Positions 35,101-44,100 of a stretch of DNA of 64,000 bases are shown here, piece by piece. The notes under the pieces were generated by a model, which ran no database searches, had not been told where the DNA came from, and saw only the letters and a list, made by a program, of their open reading frames with translations. The translations under genes were made by a program, and so were the position numbers. Position 1 is the stretch's first letter, and each line of letters begins with the position of its first letter. This DNA is from Ceriagrion tenellum. Lineage: Eukaryota; Arthropoda; Insecta; Odonata; Coenagrionidae. The DNA lies in assembly GCA_963169105.1 (NCBI GenBank), contig OY720632.1, positions 191,644,448-191,708,447 on the forward strand, written 5' to 3'.

Positions 35101-38100
35101 ACACACAGAATCTCCTAGGACTACGACTCTGGATGAGAGCAGCAACTGACAGAAAAGCATGGAGGCAGAAGTTGAAGGAGGCCAGGGCCCAAACTTGGAC
35201 TGTAGCGCCATGGGAGAGAGAACCTTCATCCATGAATTACTACAGTGAATTCAATAAGTAACCAGGCCTTGATACATTACCTTTGATTTATCATCACTGC
35301 TATCCCTGATTTCCACAAAGTATATATTCCACGGTATATAAAAAGTGAAATGTGACTCATGTAATATGTTTCACATAGGCCAGACTGGTAGAAGCTTCAA
35401 TACCAGATTAAAGAAAATGAAAGATATTGTAAAACTAGTGATGAAACATCACTTTTAGCAAAACACCTACGAAAAACTTCCCATTCCTGTAAATTCCAAC
35501 CAGAAATTCTCAACTTTGAAAATAAGGGCACAAGGCTAGACGTTATGGAACAATTTGAAATTATTCAATCAAATGTAATTGTCCTGTTAAATGGACATAT
35601 TTTTGTGAACCACTCTCCTCTCCTCAAGATACTCTTCCCAAAAGCAAACAGTCAAACTTCCCCTTCACCCTTTCTCAAACCAACTCCACCCTCCTCGGAT
35701 TATTTCCCATCCACCCACCCCTTCCCTCCACCCTTTGTCTTGTGTTGACCACCTTCCACCAGTATTCCCTTCCTTGAGCCCATTCTATCATTACTCCCCA
35801 TTCCCAGTTAACCCTTCCTTCCACCCCCTCCTCTCCATGGTGCCAACTACCTCCCACCTTTCCCTTTCTAATGACCATGCCTGCTTTTCTTATGGCCCCT
35901 CAACCCTCATTCTTTTCCCCCTTTTTGCCTTCCCGTTTACCTGGTCTTCCCTGTTCCCTTATTCCCCCTCCTTCCCTTGGTTTTTTCCATTTACCCGCCA
36001 CTTCCCCACCTTATTTCTGTTCCTCACCCACCCCTCCTCAAACATGTCAAATGCATGAACAAGATGTGCTCTCTACTAAATATGTCTTGCACCTGATGAT
36101 GGCTCTGTGAGCTGAAATGCATCGTATGCATTAAAATATCTTGTGGAAAAGTGCAATTGTTGTTTCCGTTACCATAAGTCTTGTCTCAAATACTTATCCA
36201 ATAAAAAAAAAGTCACAGGTTCAATAGACGTTGAGATAGGGGGTATATCCCTCGCACAAATATCTAGAACAAAGTTTCTGGAAGTTAAATAAAAGTTTAG
36301 GTATCATGGGAAGATCCCATCTGTTCACTTTGAAATAAACCGAATTCAATCAGCTTCCTCATTTGGAGTATTCAGCATATGGTTAACCCCACAACATTAT
36401 TGTCTATATATTACAGTGAATTTTATTCCCTAATTTTTTATAGTACATACATTGTTTTGGAGCTCACCTCCTCATGTTTATGTAATTTTCCAAATCCAAA
36501 ACTGTATGACACGTCTAATATGAGTTGCTCCTTATGATGCTCCTTGCCACCAACTTTTTCAAAAATTATGTATAATGACTATTCCAGGTGTTTATACCTA
36601 AGTTGTAAGCATGATTACTAAAAATAATATACCTCAATAAATGAATAATTACCAGTACCACGGATATCAAACAAGTACATGTAGAGATCTACACCAAACG
36701 TATACAAGGACTCGGAGCACTGCCTATGGACCCAAATGTATGGGCTTATTGGTATTTAATAGGCTACCACCTGATATTAAGTAAACAAAAACATCAGCCT
36801 TCAGGAAAAAATTGTTATTGTTCCTGCAGGATTGTGTTATACACTGGATGAATTTCTGTACCCTTAATTATGCTGATTTTAAACCATTTATGGATTTTAA
36901 CTATGCAATATTCTATTTGACATGTCCTATATTTGTATATTTGAAGAATAACACAAATCTCAGGACAAATAAATTATATTATTACTATATTATTATATTC
37001 ATTACTCCTAGTGCACCATGGTTTTTGCTATGAATCTTAGCAGCATTGCCATTGCGTAAACAATTCTCTTATGGCTAAAACTCACAAGTAGAACCATATG
37101 CCTTACTCACTGCCATTCATTCAGGCTGGTCACAGTTCAAATTCTCATGAGTGCTCAGGGCCAAAAAATGGCAAGAAAAAATAATGAGGAACAGAACAGG
37201 GAAGCCCATTGTATCCACTATCTCAAAAAAAAGGCATCTCTAAAGTCAGGTTTACCATGCAGGAACCCAACTAATGAAGAGAAGGAGCCATAAACTCTAG
37301 AGACTTGATGGTTTTTGGGATAACAGTTTCACAACAACACTTCTGTTGCTGTTCTTGCTAAAAAGACTTAATGGGGAAGTTATGAAGTCAACAGTTTCGG
37401 GCAAAGATGATGTGGAACTGCACTATTAAAATGAAGAACACTAGATGTTGTACTGTCAACCATTTTTAATACACAAATCTTAACTACATGTGATTTGGCA
37501 CTTTACGGTTCTGGTCAAAAAGGTAAGAAAGGTTTAGGATGAGGGAGTGGTATTGAAAATCAATACAGTTTAACAATTTGACCTTATTTTCTTTCCTCTT
37601 CATGATTTCCCATTGTTCATAGGCATCAAAGCAACATCCTTTGCTTTGAAACCTTAAAATGTTCACTCGGAAGTCCGTGTGGTGGGATTCTTCCATCAGA
37701 TGTTTTGCCGAATGGGAACTAATGTCTCCTTTGGACAGGCACTTTATGTGTTCACTCACATGAGTTCTAAAATTTCTTCCCGTTTGACCCACCTATACTG
37801 CCTCACATGAGTCACACTTTATTTTGTAAACCCCGGATTAGTTCATGTGGTCTAATGAGTCTTTGGCGTTGTGATACATGTGACCCAGGGTCAACAGTGT
37901 ATAAAAACTAACTACATATATTTGTTTTGGGGAAAAGTATTCCCCACTAGGTAAGACCCTTTTCCTAAGAAAGGGAGGGTCATCCATTTCTTCTTTCCTT
38001 CATCTTGCCCTAGGATTTGGGTAATGCATAGTGAGACCATCTTTTTTCGTTTCTTATTTAAGATGTGGTCAACTAAGTAGGCATCAGAGCCATTTTTCAC

Positions 38101-41100
38101 TGCAATTTGTTCAGCGATGTTGACTTCCTTGTCGAAGTTTTGTTTTGAAAACGGAATAATTAGGGCTCGATGGATCAAATGATTAAACATAGCCATTTTG
38201 TGGGACATTGGGTGGCAGGAGTCGGAAGGAATGATGTGGTCTGTATATGTGGGCTTTCGGTATATAGCAAAGGAATGTTAGTTTTGGGAAATGGAGATCC
38301 GGAGGTCTAAAAAATTTAAACTTCCTTCTGACTCTGTTTCGATACTAAAAATAATATGTGGGTGTAATGAGTTTAAAAAATCTAAAAACTTAAAAAATCT
38401 GAAATACCGAAAGCCCACGTATATAGACGATTGGGCTTCCTTCCACGCTTAGCATGCACACACTACTGTCTCAACTTACATTTTATACATGTAATTTTAG
38501 ATTTTTGTTTGTATTCTAACCTATTCGAAAATTTTGCCAACACCACTATCACAGGCTTCAAAGCATTTGTAACTACATAGGGAACTATGAAGTAACAGTT
38601 ATTTCAGAATAATTTATTATTTAAATGAATTATTAAAGAATAATTTCACAAATGACCACCAAACTCATTGTGACATATAGTCAGAGATTGTACTAGTTAG
38701 GAGAGACAAAAAGAAATATTATTTCATTATCAATTAAAAAGGTTCAATAATATAACACTCGAAAGTCCAAAGAGCCAGTTTTTCAGTCAGGCTGACTTTG
38801 CATCAAGTTTCTACTGTAATAACATTACAGTCCCAGTCAAAATGACAAAAAAAGACTGAAACCCACTCTGATTCTGACCACATTTGCAGGATGTATTCTG
38901 CTTCATTAAATTATTGACCATGACTGATTGATTTGCAAAATATGATTCCATGTCCAAACTACAGAGGTATGAAAATTTTGAGCTTTTCGTGAATTTATGA
39001 CTGATTTGTCTTTGATATCTTCAGACATAATTTTGCTGTTCATGGAAGAAATAAATTTTTATCACTACGTGGGATAGCCAAAGAGTAATGCCCCACACTT
39101 TTTTTAACTCTTTAATGACAGAAATCAGTGTGTCAAAACAGCCATCAAGAGATGCATCTGCATTAGTCGCAAAGCCTTATCAGGTTATCACAACACTACC
39201 ATAAATAACATCTGAGTGTTCTAACCAATTCTTGTAGTTGTTAATATGCATGTAATCCTGTACATGAACTCGAATTTATCAGCTCACTTGTTTCTTACCA
39301 GTCGTTCTCCCAATGTGTTGTTTATGTTATCGTAAATAACTTTCTTGGTTGTATTGTTCAAATATGAAATGAAGAAGAAACATATTAAACGTACTTTAAA
39401 AATCAGATTATCATTTCAAAGCCCCCCGTCAAACCAATTTTCTGTGACAAGTCTGTGGGCTCTGAAAATGAGAAACGGCAAGATTATGCTTGCAATTACC
39501 AGCCTGGCACAAACTAAAGATGAGAAAGAATATAAATTGATTCATAATTTCCCTTCACCCACTTTGAATAATGACACCAAATACTTCACCACAGTTCTAC
39601 TTTGGATTCTGCAGAGGTGACTAGCTCAGTGAAAACCTGGCTCCATAACCAGAACGAGTACAGGTTCTGAGAGGGCACACATGCTGTAGTGAACCACTAT
39701 AGGAAGTCAATAGAACTTGAAGGAGATTATTTGAAAAAACAGAAAAGAGTAGATAAAACATCATTCTTTCATGTGTCACTTTCATTTTTGAGGGAGAAAA
39801 ATTTTCTGAGAAAAAAAATGTGGGCCATTACTTGATGGGCAACCCTCTTATCTAGTATTTAGTAATGTCTCTCTCTTATTTTATCCCTTTGCTCAGACAT
39901 AGAGATGTAATGCAGCATCAAAATGGCTTTCTCTGGGTCACAACAGTTCTGAATTTCCCAAGCAATTTAAGCCTAGCATTTAGCCTATGAGTCTCAATGC
40001 CAAGCCAAGACCCAATCCAGGCTGGTATATTCCTGACGTCCCTCCCTCTCCTTCATGGTCATGGCCCGACAGCTAAGTAACCGCATATCCACCAGGGGTG
40101 GGCATAGTTATCATACTGTACAACCAAACCGTTAAAACACACCTGTGGGGATCCATTGTGGCACCAAGGTCTGCCATCCTGGGACCAAAGTTGCCCCGAG
40201 CATTTCTTTCCCAACCAACCCAATCAACAGTCTCTGGATCGGGGGCATCTTCAGGAATTCTCAGAGTGAAAAGAATGCTTCCGCCAATACACCAACCAGC
40301 ATTAAATTTACGTCGAATGCCAATCACCTCCAGAGTTGAACCAGCCAAGTGATGCCTGGAAAAAATCATGCTCACAAGTAACTTAAATTTATACTTTTCT
40401 TCCATATTAGAATCTTTGGAGATAACTCACCCCCAATCAAATGCCCTTCAGGTGGCTTTCAGGGTAATATGAAGAAGTAGATTAAGAAATTAATCATGGC
40501 TAAGCTATAATTATGTTACATCGTGTCTTATTCACCGGTATTCCGTAAATTTATTGGGTCATGGGATCAAGAATCCTTGAAACGGGAAAACAATTCAGAA
40601 ACAAGAAAACACCCCGATTTTCCAGTAAAATGAAGCAAAGAACTGGAACCATGGGTCACACAGCAAGGGTGTTCAAGGGGCACCTGCTCCCCTCCCCTCA
40701 TGAACAAGACATTTTATTCCAAATTGCTGCACAGAGCTAGAGAACAGGATGATGTTTTGTCCTCCCCCTGCCATAAGTCTACATCTACAGCTGGGTGTCC
40801 ACAACATAAAGCAAGGCATTGCCCATGAATTGAACAATTTTTGCTTTGAAAAAATGGTCCAAATTGATACAGGATATCAGGCATACTCCTCCTGTCCATC
40901 AAGCTGTTCACTTCTTGTGCAGTTGTGATAACAAGGCTAGCTCATTGGTGTCTGCCGCAAGAAACTACCTGTGTTTTTAACATTTCTTCCATAGTGGCCT
41001 ATCCTTGCACCAACCTTTGCAGCTAGTTTCACATTCACTCTCGGCACCATGTACCTTCTCCACAAGACTCTTCATATTCTTCCCTTTCATAAATTAAGAT

Positions 41101-44100
41101 TTTCACTTCCATTGAGAGACCATATTTGTGTAAACCAAATTTGGGTAACCAGTCTGGGTAATCCTTTTTCATTTTATTTTGAAAATGAAGAATTATAATC
41201 AGCACACAATTTAATAATCTTGTAATTAAAAAAACAATTTCAAAGTGTACACACTAACGGGGATGCCAATTTCAATTAAATGTAGGCACAGAGATATTGT
41301 TACTGAATCATTTAAGGTACAATGCTGATGAGATACTTTGGGATTTAGTTTGTGATTTCTTGTGGGCACAATGGTGGTGTGAAGATGGAATGATGGCCGA
41401 TTCCAAGCTGAAAAACTCCAGTCTAAGAAACCACCTAACCAACAAGGGATTTATATGAACAAACACTCCACAAGGCTTGCCACACAAGGAAGCCAATAGA
41501 TGGCACTAGGGTTGCAGTTCATCCACCGGTAGAGAGACAATGGCTAACACAGAAGGCAAAATGAAAGAATTACACAAGCACACAGACAGTGGTGAAAGAA
41601 ATTGAACAGGTGTTTAAGGGCACGCCGAGCCCAAGTAGGAAAGGAAGTTTGACAAAACCCTTGACTCTACTGGACAATTGTTTGTTGACGTGAGGAGGAA
41701 TGATTTATATATTTACATATGAAAAAAAAAACACCACAGACCTTCTGATTTCACATCAGATGCTCAGACTACCGAGCCACCCAGTGACAGTGGAAAGTTT
41801 GTATTTCTACCTCTGGTCCATTTTTTCCACTCGGAATAGGCCATCATTCCTTCTTCACACTACTATTGTGTTCGTATATTTACATGTATCCTATCCAGTT
41901 TCTTTCTCCTCCTGTATGAATGAATTATATGAGTATAAACCTTCGAGAGAACTGTGTGAATGAATGAATGGTTGTATAGCCGGAATGACTAATTTCCTAC
42001 TTGGGCTTTGCGTGGCCCGAGATGCCTGTTCTCTATCTTTACCACTGTGTGTGTGCTTCTATAAGTCTTTCATTTCGCTGTCTGTGTTAGTCATTCTCTC
42101 TCTGCCAATGAGTGAACAGCAGCCCAAGAGCCATCAATAGGCCGCTCTTGTGGGTCAAGCCTTGAGAAGAGTTTGTTCATATAAACCCCCCCACAAATTC
42201 CGGTGGTATCTTAGTACACTGGGTAGCTCGGTGGTTGGAGCATCAGACACTACATCAAAAGGCCCTTGGTTCGATTCCTGATCCAGTCGAATTTTTCCAA
42301 CTAGGAATTGGCCACAATTCCATCTTAACACCACTTTTGTGTTTGTCTATTTATGTGACTCCTACCCTCTTTCTTTCTCCTCCAGTCTGAACGAATTATT
42401 TATACATATGAACAACATCTGCTGTCACCTACGTTGCTAATTCCAGTTTATCATAAAAATATGTTACATTCTACACAATGATAAATCAATATAATGCTTA
42501 GTGTATTAACAATGGTATCAATTTTCATTGGAAGTCTGATTGGTACATTTACTCTTATGATGGTAAAGGGAAAATGCCTAATAAAGAATTCTCTAATAAT
42601 TATCTACCGAAAAACCAAAATGCTGAGCAAAGTAAATGTAATAAAAACAAATAGTTCTTAAGGATCACCTCAATAAAACTTCGCCATCTAAATACATGAG
42701 TGTACGTGAAGGCATTGTCAGGTGACGATCACATTTGTATAAATCACGACCTTGATGAAGTCACATTACACCAGTACATATAATATGAAATGTGAATATT
42801 GTACATTTCGAAGGGTTGCTTCTTCTTCTTCAGCAAGAGGTCATGGATCAACAAAGCTCTGATGGTCCAAGGGACATACTATGGCATTACCATGAGTACC
42901 AATATTGCTCCTGGATCACATTTGGGATGCACTTGGGATTTGCACTGAATTCCTATGCTCAATTGCTTCCTGAAAGTGTCCCACCCGAGATGTGCTACAT
43001 AAAGGTATTGCCAGTTTATATAATGAATACAAAGCTTAAATAGGTGTGAATTTGAAGATAAAGATGAGTCAGGAAGTCAACAGTATGACCTCTGTTAACT
43101 ACAAGTCTATGTATGATGACAAAAATATATTCTTGACCTTTTTAATGCTATACTTCCATTTTTAAACTAAAAAAATCAGAAAGTCAATGAAGCTCATACA
43201 GAATTGCTTGCATTAGCAAACCTTCGACAAAAATCAGACTGGATTCTAAGGTGTGATTTTATAGACTGCTTAATGCCAAACACAAGATGATGTTGCCTTT
43301 CCATTAACGACCCATACTTATATGCATGTATTTGCCATTTCAGGCATTGCTTGTCCACAAAATATGCTCTTCAAAAAGTTGTTAAGTAATGCTTAAATGC
43401 TATGTGAGAGCTCCCACAGAGGTCTGATGTAACTTTCTACAGGACCTCCACAATGATGTCCCATGCCAAAGAAACAATGCCCGTTCCGTATGCTGATGAC
43501 ACCAATGTTATGTTATCTTCTCAATCTCGTCTTAGCCTTGTGGAAAAATCAAGGTCTGTTACTATATAAATAAATAAATGGTGTAGAGATAATTATTTAG
43601 ATTTAAACGTTAATAAAAGCAAGATGGTTCACTTTTCCCACAGCAAAAATGTGATAGACAGTTTGCTTATAAAAATTAATGGGCAATCAATTGAACAAGT
43701 CTCAGAATGTACATTTTTTGGCATCTTCTTGAGTGTGAATGTTTCCTGGGATAAGCATGTAAAAGTCCTGCAGAGTAAGCTTAGCTCTACCTGCTATCTA
43801 TTAAGACACCTGCGTGAGACTACAAGCAAAACAGTACTATTCAACTTACACTATGGGGAAATGTATTCAACTATTGCCAATAGTATAATATTTTGGGGCT
43901 CGGCTAGCATTTCCCTAGTCATTTTCAAATTACAAAAGAAAGCTGTCAGGATAATCACTGGGAAATCTCATAATGCTCCATCAAGGCCTATATTTCAGGA
44001 ATTAAATTTACTACATCTTCCTTGCATATATATTATGGTTTTAATCCTTCATATAAAAAATAACATAGGAGACTATTCCCATAATTGTGACCATCACCAC

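Noticed and set aside
35545..36110. Pro/Ser/Phe-rich open frames
   Set aside because: Composition follows the pyrimidine-rich 3' part of a PLE, in several overlapping frames, with no conserved motif.
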